Below the pieces are notes generated by a model that was given only the letters and a program-made list of their open reading frames with translations, did no database searches and was not told where the DNA came from. A DNA stretch of 64,000 bases from Synechococcus sp. PCC 7336 (lineage in GTDB: Bacteria > Cyanobacteriota > Cyanobacteriia > Thermostichales > PCC-7336): assembly GCF_000332275.1 (NCBI RefSeq), contig NZ_CM001776.1, forward strand, positions 1,907,268 to 1,971,267, read 5' to 3'. Below, piece after piece: positions 55,148 through 64,000 of this stretch. Both the position numbers and the translations under genes were made by a program. Numbering within the stretch: the first letter of the stretch is position 1; each line of letters opens with the position of its first letter.

Positions 55148-56551
55148 ATGTACCAAGGTTTGCCAGTGATTGATGCGGATGCCCATAAGTTGGAAAATCC
55201 GCTCGTCATGCTGGATTATTTGGAGCCGGAGTACCACGATCGCATCGGCTTAGTTATCGATAAATTAGGCGATCAAAGGGCGCGGATTGTCGACTTTAAC
55301 CCCGCAACGGGTGAAAACGACCTCGTACACCTGTTTCCCAAGCCTCAGGGACTGGGCAAAGGGGTGTTTCGCGGCTTGCACCCGGACACCACCCTGGGGG
55401 CAATGTTCAATCGCATCCGCATCGAGCATATGGATCGAGAAGGGATCGATATCCACGCTATTTTCGGCACGCTCAATCTGATCTTCTCCAGCATTCTCGA
55501 TAAGGATTTGGCGATCGCCCTCTGTCGTGCCTACAACACCTACATGGCCGATGACTGTCGAGGATACGACAATCGCCTCAAACCCGTTGGGGTAATTCCG
55601 CTCCAAGACACCGACGAAGCCGTCAAAGAAATGTATCGCTGCGTCAACGAACTCGGCATGGTCAGCGTCGGAGTCGCGCCCAACTTGCCTATTCCCCATC
55701 CCAAGGCTCCCCAGGCTTTCCCAGAAATTCGCACCTGCAAATCCATTAGCCATCCCGATTTCCGGCCCATTCTCCAAGCCGCCGTCGATCTGGATATCGG
55801 TCTGGGCATTCACGGTGCTCCTGGCTCCTCGATGGTGGGAGGCATTGCCGACCACATGGAAACCTTTGTTCTGGGTCATATTTTCGTGCAGCGCAACCAG
55901 CAGCAAATGGCTCTGGCTCGCATGGTGTTTGACGGAGCCTTCGAGCAATTCCCGACGCTGCGGGTGGGATTTTTTGAAGGGGGTTGCGGTTGGCTCCCCG
56001 ATCTAGCCCACGCCTTCCACGAGCATTGGGAAAAGCGCATCCGCGATTTCGATCCCAAGAACCCCTATAAACCCCCGCTGGTGGACTTCACCAAGCTATT
56101 GATTCAAGAGCGGGGCGGGCGCGACAGCACCAGCATCATTAGCAAAGCGAAGAACTTATTCGAGCTGTTATGGAATGCCGAGCGGGACGCCACCCAGATG
56201 GACGATTCCACCCTCTACGAGCACTACGATCTGCGCCATCGCGACCCCTTGGAGTATTTCGATCGCGGTCAAATCTTTACGTCGTTTGAGTCTGACGATC
56301 CCGCTCCGGCATACCTGCCAGTTGCGATGGGAGAGGTGGGCAAGCGTCTGGCCTGCTTCTCGGGCGATTACGGTCACTGGGATGGAGTGCTGCAAGATTG
56401 CGTCAAGAGTGCTGCAACCGCAGCCGATTACGATCGCGAGCATTTGGGCCTACTGTTGGGGGGTAATGCCCTGGCCTTTTATGGCGATCGCCTACGCCAA
56501 TCTATGCCGCAGGAACTCGAACCTGTCGCTGCAGTTGGAGCGGGGGCATAG
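55148..56551 (+). CDS. amidohydrolase-family metal-dependent hydrolase
   Basis: 467 aa. TIM-barrel amidohydrolase_2-type protein: start GLPVIDADAHKLENP (metal-site Asp/His), DIHAIFGTLNL, DIGLGIHGAPGSSMVGGIAD (His), FEGGCGWLPDLAHAFHEHW, and catalytic-Asp region FSGDYGHWDGVLQDC. Members decarboxylate or hydrolyse aromatic or fatty compounds; the substrate is unknown. ATG 55148 has AGGA upstream. The HxH of many family members is replaced by DAH. Confidence 0.85.
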   Translation: MYQGLPVIDADAHKLENPLVMLDYLEPEYHDRIGLVIDKLGDQRARIVDFNPATGENDLVHLFPKPQGLGKGVFRGLHPDTTLGAMFNRIRIEHMDREGIDIHAIFGTLNLIFSSILDKDLAIALCRAYNTYMADDCRGYDNRLKPVGVIPLQDTDEAVKEMYRCVNELGMVSVGVAPNLPIPHPKAPQAFPEIRTCKSISHPDFRPILQAAVDLDIGLGIHGAPGSSMVGGIADHMETFVLGHIFVQRNQQQMALARMVFDGAFEQFPTLRVGFFEGGCGWLPDLAHAFHEHWEKRIRDFDPKNPYKPPLVDFTKLLIQERGGRDSTSIISKAKNLFELLWNAERDATQMDDSTLYEHYDLRHRDPLEYFDRGQIFTSFESDDPAPAYLPVAMGEVGKRLACFSGDYGHWDGVLQDCVKSAATAADYDREHLGLLLGGNALAFYGDRLRQSMPQELEPVAAVGAGA

Positions 56552-57035
56552 GACTGCAGCCGGTGTATCGATCTCCGGTTCTTTGGGAGATTCGACCCCG
56601 TTCTGAGGCAGCTCGAGCGGGGGCGCTTTTCCATAGCTCGAGCTCGGGCTAGTCGAGCCCGCCCCGAAGCGAGCGCGTTCTCTCCCCTGCTCTACCTGAC
56701 TGTACCGGATGCTCCTATGAGTTGCCCTTGTTGCGTTACAGCGGGTTTCGATTGCACAATACGAGAAATCTCGATCGAAGCAATTGCCCTCGCCACCTAT
56801 CTGCAACGGCAGCCGTTTCGCAAGCCCAGCGAGATCTGAGAAACTTTTCAGGATAAATTCGGAATCGAGGCCTCAGACTTGGCTTGTAATAAACTGATAC
56901 ACATGCACAAATCCCAGTGCGCTCGCAGATATCCCACAGTCTTTGAATTTGGACCGATCGCTTGCGGTCAGTCCAGATTTATTCATTCCGCACCATTCCA
57001 GCCGGGACATCATCAGTAGGGAAGAGGAGTAACCA
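56552..57035. other. intergenic region upstream of the oxoamine synthase operon
   Basis: 484 bp. It contains an inverted GC-rich element around 56607-56665 (GGCAGCTCGAGCGGG / TCGAGCTCGGGCTAGTCGAGC) and a candidate 40-codon frame (56717-56839, listed separately). The promoter of the downstream operon should be here. Confidence 0.5.
56717..56839 (+). CDS. possible 40-aa cysteine-containing miniprotein
   Basis: Starts MSCPCCVTAGFDCTIREISI and ends FRKPSEI. Four Cys in the first 13 residues. No convincing ribosome site. The codon pattern is plausible but the frame may be chance. Confidence 0.25.
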   Translation: MSCPCCVTAGFDCTIREISIEAIALATYLQRQPFRKPSEI

Positions 57036-58322
57036 GTGGAAGTTGTAGAAGAGTACATGCAAGGGCTGCACGGTAGCGGCCTCTATCCCGATAAGTTTGT
57101 TTGTCACAACAAACAAGGCAACTGGGTAGATCTAGAAGAAGCTTCCACTGGCAAGCGGCATCGGGTGCTGACCTTTTGCACCAACGATGTGTTGGGTCTG
57201 GTGCAATCAGAAGCTGTGCGCCAAGCCGCGATCGATGCCGTCCTGCAATACGGCACTTCTAACAGTTCCTGTTCGGTGTTGAGCGGTCGCATCGATCTCC
57301 ACCGACAGCTAGAAGCAGAAATTTCCGCCTTCAAGCACCTGCCCCACACCCAGCTCTTCCTCAATGCTTGGATGGCCCTTCAAGCTTTGATGGATGGCTT
57401 CTGCCATTTAGCCATCCCGATTCCCGGCTTCCGGCACACCCGCGAAACCCTGATTCTGACAGACGTGCTCAATCACGGCTGCATCGTCTCCGCCGTAGTC
57501 AATGCGGGCAATCGCTCCGGCAAGATGTTTGGCTACAGTCCCGAAGTCAGAGTTAAAGCCTATCGCCATTGCGATATGAATGATTTGGCCCGCAAACTGC
57601 GCCGCTATGCCAAACCGGGCGATCGCATTGTGGTGATTTCCGATGCCGTCTTTTCGATGGACGGAGATATCGTTCCCCTACCCGATATGCTGGATGTGTT
57701 GGAACCCTACCCGGGCAGCATGGTGGTGATGGACGAGGCTCACGCCAGTGGGGCAATTGGTCCCCAGGGGGGCGGCATCTACGATCACTTCGGCATCCAT
57801 CCCCAAGCTGTTCTCGATCGCGGCATTGTGCCCGTCATCATGACGACATTCTCGAAATTCGCCGCTTCTGCCGGGGCCGCCATTAGCAGCCATTCCAGCA
57901 ATCTGATCGACCTATTAGACGTCTCCCCCACCTCCATCGGCACCATTTCCCTACCGCCCCCCACCACCGCTGCCGCCCTCGAAAGCATCCGTCAAGTGCG
58001 CCAAAATCCCCATTTGGTAACGACACTGCAGGCCAATACTCGCTATTTGCGATCGCGTCTCGTGGAAGCAGACTTCGAAGCGATCGGCGAAACCAACGTG
58101 ATCCCGGTGCTCTTGCCCCCCGAGCTCGATCCCAAGACCTTCTCTCAGCATTTGATGGAGCAATACCAACTGTGGGTATCTCCCATTTGGTTTATCGCCA
58201 AACCCCGCCTGCGCATTACCGCTAACGCCCTCCACACCCGCGAAGAAATGGACCGGCTGGTGGGTGCCATGACCGCGACGCGGAAGCTGTTGTACAAACC
58301 GACCGTGGTTGTCTCTGCCTGA
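57036..58322 (+). CDS. alpha-oxoamine synthase (BioF/Kbl/SPT-type PLP enzyme)
   Basis: 428 aa. It condenses an amino acid with an acyl thioester and releases CO2. Motifs of fold type I oxoamine synthases: TSNSSCSVLSGRIDLHRQLE, DRIVVISDAVFSMDGDIVPL, MVVMDEAHASGAIGPQGGGI, and the Schiff-base Lys in MTTFSKFAASAGAAISS. Starts with GTG, preceded by AAGAGGAG. The substrates (serine plus acyl in SPT, alanine plus pimeloyl in BioF, glycine in Kbl) cannot be read off; there are no biotin genes nearby. The following GNAT-fold protein and reductase suggest an N-acylated amino-ketone product. Confidence 0.87.
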   Translation: MEVVEEYMQGLHGSGLYPDKFVCHNKQGNWVDLEEASTGKRHRVLTFCTNDVLGLVQSEAVRQAAIDAVLQYGTSNSSCSVLSGRIDLHRQLEAEISAFKHLPHTQLFLNAWMALQALMDGFCHLAIPIPGFRHTRETLILTDVLNHGCIVSAVVNAGNRSGKMFGYSPEVRVKAYRHCDMNDLARKLRRYAKPGDRIVVISDAVFSMDGDIVPLPDMLDVLEPYPGSMVVMDEAHASGAIGPQGGGIYDHFGIHPQAVLDRGIVPVIMTTFSKFAASAGAAISSHSSNLIDLLDVSPTSIGTISLPPPTTAAALESIRQVRQNPHLVTTLQANTRYLRSRLVEADFEAIGETNVIPVLLPPELDPKTFSQHLMEQYQLWVSPIWFIAKPRLRITANALHTREEMDRLVGAMTATRKLLYKPTVVVSA

Positions 58323-58376
58323 GCGCAAATCGCAGGCTCTCTCCCCCGATTGGCCACCTCCTCCCTCTGACTTGTC

Positions 58377-59510
58377 ATGTCTCCCCCGATCGCCGTTCCG
58401 ATTGAGCCCGTTCGCACGCCAGAGGATCTAGACGCCTTTCTCGATCTGCCTGCCAGGGTATATCGAGGCGATCGCCACTGGGTACCTGCTTTGCGCAGCA
58501 GCATCGCCAAGCAGTTTGAAGATAGCAATCCCTTTTTGCGGTACGGGCAAATGCAGCCGTTTTTAGCGCTGCTGGAGGGAAAGCCCGTGGGTCGAGTGGT
58601 AGCGTCGGTAAACGAACGCCTGAACGAACGGGAAGGCAAGACAATTGGTCTATTCGGCTTCTTTGAGTGCATTGACCAGTTAGAGGTGGCGCGGGCGCTG
58701 TTGGAGGCAGCGGCGGGCTGGTTGCGCGATCGCGGGGCGAGGCTGCTGCGGGGACCGATTGACTTTTCCACCCACAACAATTGCCTCTTTTTGGTGGAAG
58801 GGTTCGACTCGCCACCCCACGTGATGATGCCCTACAATCCGGCCTACTACCCCAGCCTGATGGCTCAGTTGGGCTGGACCGAGGCGAAAGATGCCTATGC
58901 CTACCACCTGCCGCTCGATCGCCCCCTCGACGATAAATTTGCCAAAGGCTATCGCATTGCCTGCAAGGCCGGAGTCACCTTCCGACCCATTCACCTCAAA
59001 GGGGATGCCTTTATTCGCGATTGCCGCAGCTTATACCAACTCTTCACCACCGCCTTTGTCAACAATTGGAGCTCGTCGGCTCGCACCGAAGCAGAGTTTT
59101 TAGAAGAAGCTCAGGATCTCCAAAGTCTCGTCGATCGCGATATTTTCTGGATTGCCGAGGACAAGAGCCAAATGGTGGGCTTTTTTATGGGACTGCCCGA
59201 TTACAACATCCCGTTAAAGCAGGTCAATGGCCGCTTGAACTGGCTGGGAATCCTCAAATTTCTCTGGTACCGACGTCAAATCGATCGCGCTCGCATCATT
59301 GCCATCTGTTCGTTGCCAGACTATCGCCGCAAGATGGTGCCGCTAGCTCTCATTCATCTGGGGATGACGGGGGGAACGGGCAAACGCAAGCCCTATCGCA
59401 CGGCAGAACTGTCGTGGGTGTACGAAGACAACTGGTCCTCCCGCAAAGTGATTGAAGCAACGGGGGCCACCATTTATAAAACCTATCGAATTTACGAACG
59501 AGCGGTATGA
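58377..59510 (+). CDS. GNAT-superfamily acyltransferase (bacterial ceramide synthase-like)
   Basis: 377 aa, much larger than ordinary N-acetyltransferases. Visible elements: ARVYRGDRHWVPALRSSIAK, GLFGFFECIDQLEVARALLE, AARWLRDRGARLL-like sequence (read here as AAGWLRDRGARLLRGPIDFS), FLVEGFDSPPHVMMPYNPAY and, later, WYRRQIDRARIIAICSLPDY. As I recall it, this WVPxL...GPIDxS...YNPxYY layout is that of large GNAT-like proteins found with sphingolipid genes in other bacteria. It should transfer a long acyl chain to an amine. It lies 54 bp after the oxoamine synthase and overlaps the next gene by 4 bp. Confidence 0.7.
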   Translation: MSPPIAVPIEPVRTPEDLDAFLDLPARVYRGDRHWVPALRSSIAKQFEDSNPFLRYGQMQPFLALLEGKPVGRVVASVNERLNEREGKTIGLFGFFECIDQLEVARALLEAAAGWLRDRGARLLRGPIDFSTHNNCLFLVEGFDSPPHVMMPYNPAYYPSLMAQLGWTEAKDAYAYHLPLDRPLDDKFAKGYRIACKAGVTFRPIHLKGDAFIRDCRSLYQLFTTAFVNNWSSSARTEAEFLEEAQDLQSLVDRDIFWIAEDKSQMVGFFMGLPDYNIPLKQVNGRLNWLGILKFLWYRRQIDRARIIAICSLPDYRRKMVPLALIHLGMTGGTGKRKPYRTAELSWVYEDNWSSRKVIEATGATIYKTYRIYERAV

Positions 59511-60481
59511 AAGCACTGGTGACTGGGGCAAACGGATTTACGGGCTCGCACCTGGTGAAGGCGCTGGAACGGCACGGAGCCAGTGTGGTGGGTCTGGTGC
59601 GGCGAACGAGCAACTGCGATCGCCTGAACGGCTCTGGGCTAGAGCGAGTCTACGGCGATATCGCCGATCGCGAGGCGATCGCAACCGCAATGCAGGATGT
59701 CGATACTGTCTTTCACCTCGCCGCCTATGTGGATTTGGGGCTGGTGGACGAAACGGAAATGGCCAGAGTGAATCTGGAGGGCACCCGCGCAGTACTGGAA
59801 ACAGCACAGAGCCAGCCCACTCCGCCCAGACTGCTCTACTGCAGCACCATCGGCATCTACGGCGATACTCGGGGGACCGTGGTGGATGAAGCCTTCCAAC
59901 GGCAACAGACAGATTTCTCTTCCGCTTACGATCGCACCAAATATCGCGCTCAAGAGCTGGTCGATCGCGCTGCTGCAGAGGGGCTAAAGGTTGTAAGCGT
60001 CATGCCGTCCGGCATCTTTGGCCCCGACGATCCCCACTTCGGCCCTGCCATCAAACTCTTCCTCTCCGGCTGGTTGAAGGGTTGGCCGGGGGGCGATCGC
60101 ATGACGGGTGTGGTGCATGTGGAGGATCTGGTGGAAGCGATGATTCTTGCAGTCGAACGGGGCACCCCCGGCGAGCATTACATCCTCTCCGCCAGCGAGC
60201 TGTCCTTACGGGACATGTTTGCCATTCTCAGTCGCGAAACAGGAATTCCCGTTCCTGCCGAAATTCCCCAACCGTTGGTGCGGGCGATCGGCAATATCCT
60301 CGACCCAATCGGACGCCTATTCAAGTGGAATCCGCCCCTCGGACGGGAGCGGATTCACTATCTCTACGATCGCTGTGTCAGGGTCAGTGGAGCTAAAGCC
60401 AAGCGGGAATTGGGCTGGCAGCCCCGTTCGATTGAGGCCACCCTGCAGGACATTCTCGATCAGCTTAGGTCGACCAACTAG
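59507..60481 (+). CDS. NAD(P)-dependent epimerase/dehydratase-family reductase (CerR-like)
   Basis: 324 aa extended SDR. Rossmann motif TGANGFTGSHLVKALERHGA, active-site Tyr-Lys in SSAYDRTKYRAQELV, and conserved SNV-like and GGDRMTGVVHVEDLVEAMIL blocks. The family includes dihydroflavonol reductases, 3-beta-HSD-type enzymes and the ketosphinganine/oxo-ceramide reductases of bacterial sphingolipid loci. ATG 59507 overlaps the preceding stop (ATGA). It would reduce the ketone left by the oxoamine synthase. Confidence 0.85.
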   Translation: MKALVTGANGFTGSHLVKALERHGASVVGLVRRTSNCDRLNGSGLERVYGDIADREAIATAMQDVDTVFHLAAYVDLGLVDETEMARVNLEGTRAVLETAQSQPTPPRLLYCSTIGIYGDTRGTVVDEAFQRQQTDFSSAYDRTKYRAQELVDRAAAEGLKVVSVMPSGIFGPDDPHFGPAIKLFLSGWLKGWPGGDRMTGVVHVEDLVEAMILAVERGTPGEHYILSASELSLRDMFAILSRETGIPVPAEIPQPLVRAIGNILDPIGRLFKWNPPLGRERIHYLYDRCVRVSGAKAKRELGWQPRSIEATLQDILDQLRSTN

Positions 60482-61256
60482 CCTGACGCTCTAGCGCTTC
60501 TAAATCGACAGCCCTGTATTCCATCCGACCAATTTCGCCATCTTCGAGATGCACAATCCGATCGGCAAATTCCGTAATGCGGGGATCGTGGGTCACCACC
60601 AGCACGGTGCATCCCCGTTCTTTTGCGAGGTTGTGCAAGAGGGCGATCGCCGCATGGCCGTTGTGGGAGTCGAGGGATGCCGTCGGTTCGTCTGCCATCA
60701 GAATGCAGGGGTTACCTGCAAGAGCGCGAGCGATCGCGACCCTCTGCTTTTGTCCCCCCGATAAATGACAGGGCATCAGCTGTGCTTTATCTATCAAATC
60801 CACCTGCGCCAGTAACGTCAGGGCCTGCTTGCGGGAGGCTTCCCCTTTAAGCCCATTCAGATTGAGGGCCACTTCCACATTCTCGAGCACCGAGAGGGTA
60901 GGAAACAAATTGAAGCCCTGAAACACAAATCCAATCTGCGAGCGACGAAACTCAGCCAGTTGGCGGCGAGACATTTGGGTGATATCTCGACCGAGGATGC
61001 GAACGCTGCCAGCCGTCGGCGTCAGAATGCCTGCCAAAATCGAGAGCAACGTCGTTTTGCCCGATCCCGAAGGCCCCATCAAAAACTGAATGTCTCCCTG
61101 CTGAACCTCTAAATCGATGCCTTTGAGGACCCGACAGTAGTCGTTTCCAGACCGAAACACCATCTCAATTCCACGGGCGGAAATGGCCGATAGCTGTTGG
61201 GAGGGCAGCTCGATGGAACGTTCGAGTTGAAGTGATTGTAGTTGAAGATTAGTCAT
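60465..61256 (-). CDS. DevA-type ABC exporter ATPase
   Basis: 263 aa. Walker A LMGPSGSGKTTLLSILAG, signature HLSGGQKQRVAIARALAG, Walker B CILMADEPTASLDSHN and H-loop VVTHDPRITEF. The LolD/MacB/DevA type energises a MacB-type permease with a membrane-fusion partner. In heterocystous cyanobacteria DevA exports glycolipids; here no devB/devC is adjacent. The 3' end overlaps that of the reductase gene by 17 bp (convergent). ATG 61256. Confidence 0.9.
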   Translation of the reverse strand: MTNLQLQSLQLERSIELPSQQLSAISARGIEMVFRSGNDYCRVLKGIDLEVQQGDIQFLMGPSGSGKTTLLSILAGILTPTAGSVRILGRDITQMSRRQLAEFRRSQIGFVFQGFNLFPTLSVLENVEVALNLNGLKGEASRKQALTLLAQVDLIDKAQLMPCHLSGGQKQRVAIARALAGNPCILMADEPTASLDSHNGHAAIALLHNLAKERGCTVLVVTHDPRITEFADRIVHLEDGEIGRMEYRAVDLEALERQASWST

Positions 61257-61830
61257 TAGTTCGCTTGCACGGAATGGGGGATGAACCGGCTAGGAGAAGT
61301 GAAAACGAGGACGGTCAGCAGCCCACAGGAATTAGATTGGATTGGAGCTGGATCTCAAAGCAGTGAACGTCAAATGTCTAGGAATAATTGCGGAGTATGA
61401 ATTATTAGCTTAATCGCTGCTGCCTAGCTTTGGCGCTTCGCGAATGAGTGAAGGCATTCGCGGTATACGGCAGTTCGAGCGGGCGATCGAGGTCCCAAAA
61501 CCGTCGGGTTGCCGCCATGATAAGGAGGCTGCCATAGGTCATGAGGTTGCATGCAATACAGTATAATTTTCCCTCTTTAATCCCTTTACTTTATTTCAAA
61601 ATAATAAGTGGGGCAGCAATTAGCAGGATTAGAGATAGCTTAATTTTCCTTAACCTTACTACATCAACGCTGGATGCGAGTCCTTGCCTGCTGCCGAGCC
61701 CCCGAACAACTGGCAGCAGAACGGGAGCACCAGAAGCTAAATCAACCTTAATCTATCCATAACATTTGCTTTACAGTCCCTTGTTCCCCAGGCGTTAATG
61801 TGTACTTGAATACGTTCCAGACTCAGGCTT
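61257..61830. other. intergenic region between divergent devA-like and crp-like genes
   Basis: 574 bp, AT-rich from about 61540 to 61790, with no supported coding frame. It must hold both promoters. An inverted element may exist around 61470-61510 (GTTCGAGCGGGCGATCGAGG) but is imperfect. Confidence 0.5.
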
Positions 61831-62466
61831 ATGCACCAGCTTCAACCTTTGCCTCAGTTTCGCGAACTTCTCGAGCAGTTGTACCGCGAGCGTACGCTGA
61901 CTCCCTTTGCAACGGGAATGCCGATTCCATTGCCAGAGGAAGTGGTAGCGATCGTTTGTCGGGGCGTCGTGCAATTGAGCGCGATTCACGATAACGGCGA
62001 CGAAACTCTGTTGGGCTTAGCCGGTCCGTCTGCTCCCATTGGCCTCCCTCTGACAGTGGTCGATCCGTATCAGGCCCATGCCCTGAGCCCTGTTGACATC
62101 CTCTACCTCCCCCTGGCAGAAATTGAAGCTTCGAATGAATTAGCAGCGGGCCTGTGCCGCCAAATGATGGCCCGCCTGCGCCAAGCAGAGGCATGGCTGG
62201 CCCTCTCGGGCAAGCGCCCCGTCTCCCAACGCTTGCGTCATTTGCTGACTCTATTGGCTGACGACTTCGGTCAGGAACAGGAGGGCCGCACTCGCATTGC
62301 CGTGCGCCTCACCCACCAGCAACTGGCCAATGCGATCGGGACCACCCGCGTCACCGTGACTCGCCTGCTGAGTGCTTTCCGCAAAGAAAACTGGTTGGTG
62401 TTCGACCCACAGCGTCACATCGTTGTCGATCGCGCTCGGCTAGAACATCAAAGTTGGAGGAGCTAG
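61831..62466 (+). CDS. Crp/Fnr-family transcription regulator
   Basis: 211 aa. An N-terminal cyclic-nucleotide-binding-like beta-barrel (residues about 15-105: TFFA-type strands here TPFATGMPIPLPEEVVAIVC) precedes a dimer helix and a C-terminal winged helix: VRLTHQQLANAIGTTRVTVT and RLLSAFRKENWLVF. NtcA or a stress regulator are candidates; the barrel lacks the obvious cAMP-contact signature. It precedes acsA by 132 bp on the same strand and could regulate it. Confidence 0.87.
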   Translation: MHQLQPLPQFRELLEQLYRERTLTPFATGMPIPLPEEVVAIVCRGVVQLSAIHDNGDETLLGLAGPSAPIGLPLTVVDPYQAHALSPVDILYLPLAEIEASNELAAGLCRQMMARLRQAEAWLALSGKRPVSQRLRHLLTLLADDFGQEQEGRTRIAVRLTHQQLANAIGTTRVTVTRLLSAFRKENWLVFDPQRHIVVDRARLEHQSWRS

Positions 62467-62598
62467 GGGGCAGCAAGTACGAGATCGGGCAGGATCGCCC
62501 ATTGGCTGCCAACGAGAAGCTCGTCGCAACAAAACGTTTCCTCAGCCCTAAAACACAGCCTTTAAGATCGGGAATCGAACTCTAGCGTTGGCTATCCC

Positions 62599-64000
62599 AT
62601 GAGCGCAACTGCCGATTCCAGTGCAATTGAATCTGTCCTGCAGGAAGATCGCAGCTTCGAGCCGCCAGCAGAATTTGCGGCGCAGGCGCGCGTGCAGGCC
62701 CAACAATTTTGGGACATGACTGAGGCGGCTAAGGCCGATCCCGAGCAATTTTGGGGGGAGTTGGCCGAGCGAGAATTGCACTGGTTCCAGCCTTGGGAAA
62801 AGGTACTGGACTGGAACCTTCCTTTTGCCAAATGGTTTGTCGGAGGCAAGCTGAATCTGTCTTATAACTGCCTCGATCGCCATCTCGACTCTCCCCGCCG
62901 CAACAAAGCCGCCCTGATCTGGGAAGGAGAACCCGGCGACTCCCGCACCCTCACCTATGCCCAGCTCCATCGCGAAGTGTGTCAGTTTGCCAATGCGCTG
63001 AAATCTCTAGGGGTGCAAAAGGGCGATCGCGTTGGCATTTATCTGCCAATGATCCCCGAAGCGGCGATCGCCATGTTGGCCTGCGCCCGGATTGGGGCAG
63101 CCCATTCGGTGATTTTTGGGGGGTTTAGTGCCGAGGCATTGCGCGATCGCCTCAACGATGCCGAGGCCAAAGCGGTGATTACCGCCGATGGCGGCTTCCG
63201 CAAAGACAAAATTGTTTCCCTCAAGCCCCAAGTGGATCTGGCCCTAGCGGACGGCAAAGCTCCCTCGGTCGAGAGCGTGCTGGTGGTACGGCGAACCCAG
63301 CAGGCAATTGAGATGGTGCAGGGGCGAGACCATTGGTGGCACGAGTTGCAACCGCAGATGAGCGCCGATTGTCCCGCCGAGGTGATGGACAGCGAAGACC
63401 TCCTATTCATCCTCTATACCTCTGGCACCACCGGTACCCCCAAGGGTGTGGTTCACACCACAGGCGGCTACAACCTTTACACCCACATGACGACCCAATG
63501 GGTGTTCGACCTGAAAGAGACCGACGTGTACTGGTGTACTGCCGATGTGGGTTGGATTACGGGGCACAGCTACATCGTTTACGGTCCCCTCTCCAACGGT
63601 GCAACCTCAGTCATGTTCGAAGGGGCTCCCCGTCCGTCGAAGCCCGGTGCCCTTTGGGAAGTGGTGGAAAAGTACGGCGTCAATATCTTTTACACGGCTC
63701 CGACGGCCATTCGGACCTTTATCAAGGCAGGAGAAGACATTCCCAAGCAATACAATTTGTCTTCCCTCAGACTGCTCGGAACGGTGGGGGAACCCATCAA
63801 CCCGGATGTTTGGATGTGGTACCGACGCGTCATTGGGGGCGATCGCTGTCCCATTGTCGATACTTGGTGGCAAACGGAAACCGGCGGGATCGCCATTACT
63901 ACCCTGCCCGGTGCCGCTGCCTCGAAACCGGGCGCTGCTGGCTTTCCCCTACCCGGCATTCAAACGGATATTGTCGATCGCGCGGGCAACTCCGTGCCTG
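62599..64000 (+). CDS. acsA: acetyl-CoA synthetase, 5' part (partial)
   Basis: About 467 of roughly 650 residues; the gene leaves the window on the right. It makes acetyl-CoA from acetate, ATP and CoA via acetyl-AMP. Adenylation motifs: [17 protein letters not shown] (A3), [19 protein letters not shown], and [12 protein letters not shown] (A5). Upstream [20 protein letters not shown] and NRAGNSVP-type sequence (read here as DRAGNSVP) agree with Acs. Start ATG 62599. It follows a Crp-family gene. Confidence 0.96.
   Translation, partial: MSATADSSAIESVLQEDRSFEPPAEFAAQARVQAQQFWDMTEAAKADPEQFWGELAERELHWFQPWEKVLDWNLPFAKWFVGGKLNLSYNCLDRHLDSPRRNKAALIWEGEPGDSRTLTYAQLHREVCQFANALKSLGVQKGDRVGIYLPMIPEAAIAMLACARIGAAHSVIFGGFSAEALRDRLNDAEAKAVITADGGFRKDKIVSLKPQVDLALADGKAPSVESVLVVRRTQQAIEMVQGRDHWWHELQPQMSADCPAEVMDSEDLLFILYTSGTTGTPKGVVHTTGGYNLYTHMTTQWVFDLKETDVYWCTADVGWITGHSYIVYGPLSNGATSVMFEGAPRPSKPGALWEVVEKYGVNIFYTAPTAIRTFIKAGEDIPKQYNLSSLRLLGTVGEPINPDVWMWYRRVIGGDRCPIVDTWWQTETGGIAITTLPGAAASKPGAAGFPLPGIQTDIVDRAGNSVP

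Overview
The window comes from a cyanobacterium. Evidence: the HIP1 palindrome GCGATCGC occurs throughout; the rRNA operon has cyanobacterial order and spacer motifs; the 1329-aa ChlH, Z-ISO/NnrU-type protein, TIGR03279-type radical-SAM protein and many cyanobacterial secreted proteins are present. Most of the window is GC-moderate with short gaps. A few stretches are more AT-rich and look acquired or decaying (about 18.8-19.5, 22.0-23.3, 37.7-40.6 and 47.2-48.4 kb). I cannot name the species from sequence alone.

Layout. 1-3.7 kb: reverse-strand rRNA operon (16S, tRNA-Ile, tRNA-Ala, 5' part of 23S) with boxA/boxB and a readable 16S processing stem. 3.7-5.6 kb: a TAXI-type solute receptor and a small secreted protein. 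6.0-12.0 kb: a surface-polymer export block (coiled-coil protein, SLBB export protein, outer-membrane barrel, TPR protein). 12-27 kb: mixed housekeeping and accessory genes (Uma2 pseudogene, ndk, Z-ISO, rsmD, Rieske protein, exonuclease, glycosyltransferase, sulfotransferase, Rpn-like nuclease with a 12-bp repeat array, PhzF, radical-SAM/PDZ protein, pentapeptide protein, tgt). 27-37.7 kb: prohibitin, chlH, hup, hemF, rpmI-rplT and an amino-acid-binding-type protein.

37.7-40.6 kb is a degraded mobile/defence patch: a tnpB remnant, a 5' hsdM stub, and a DarTG toxin-antitoxin pair in which the toxin is frameshifted and the antitoxin is intact. 42-47.2 kb is a complete guanidine-use operon: guanidine-I (ykkC) riboswitch, Ni-dependent guanidine hydrolase, HypA/HypB-like nickel chaperones and a three-component ABC importer. 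Directly after it is an AT-rich insertion with a frameshifted small gene overlapping a dCTP deaminase-family gene.

48.4-64 kb: mini-RNase III, STAS protein, GerMN protein, ubiX-lapA; a GH3 ligase next to a threonine-synthase-like PLP enzyme; and a tight operon of alpha-oxoamine synthase, GNAT-fold acyltransferase and NAD-dependent reductase, whose gene order matches the chemistry of the bacterial ceramide pathway (synthase, N-acyltransferase, ketone reductase). I consider that operon the most interesting candidate for an undescribed system in a cyanobacterium. A lone DevA-type ATPase, a Crp-family regulator and the 5' two thirds of acetyl-CoA synthetase close the window.
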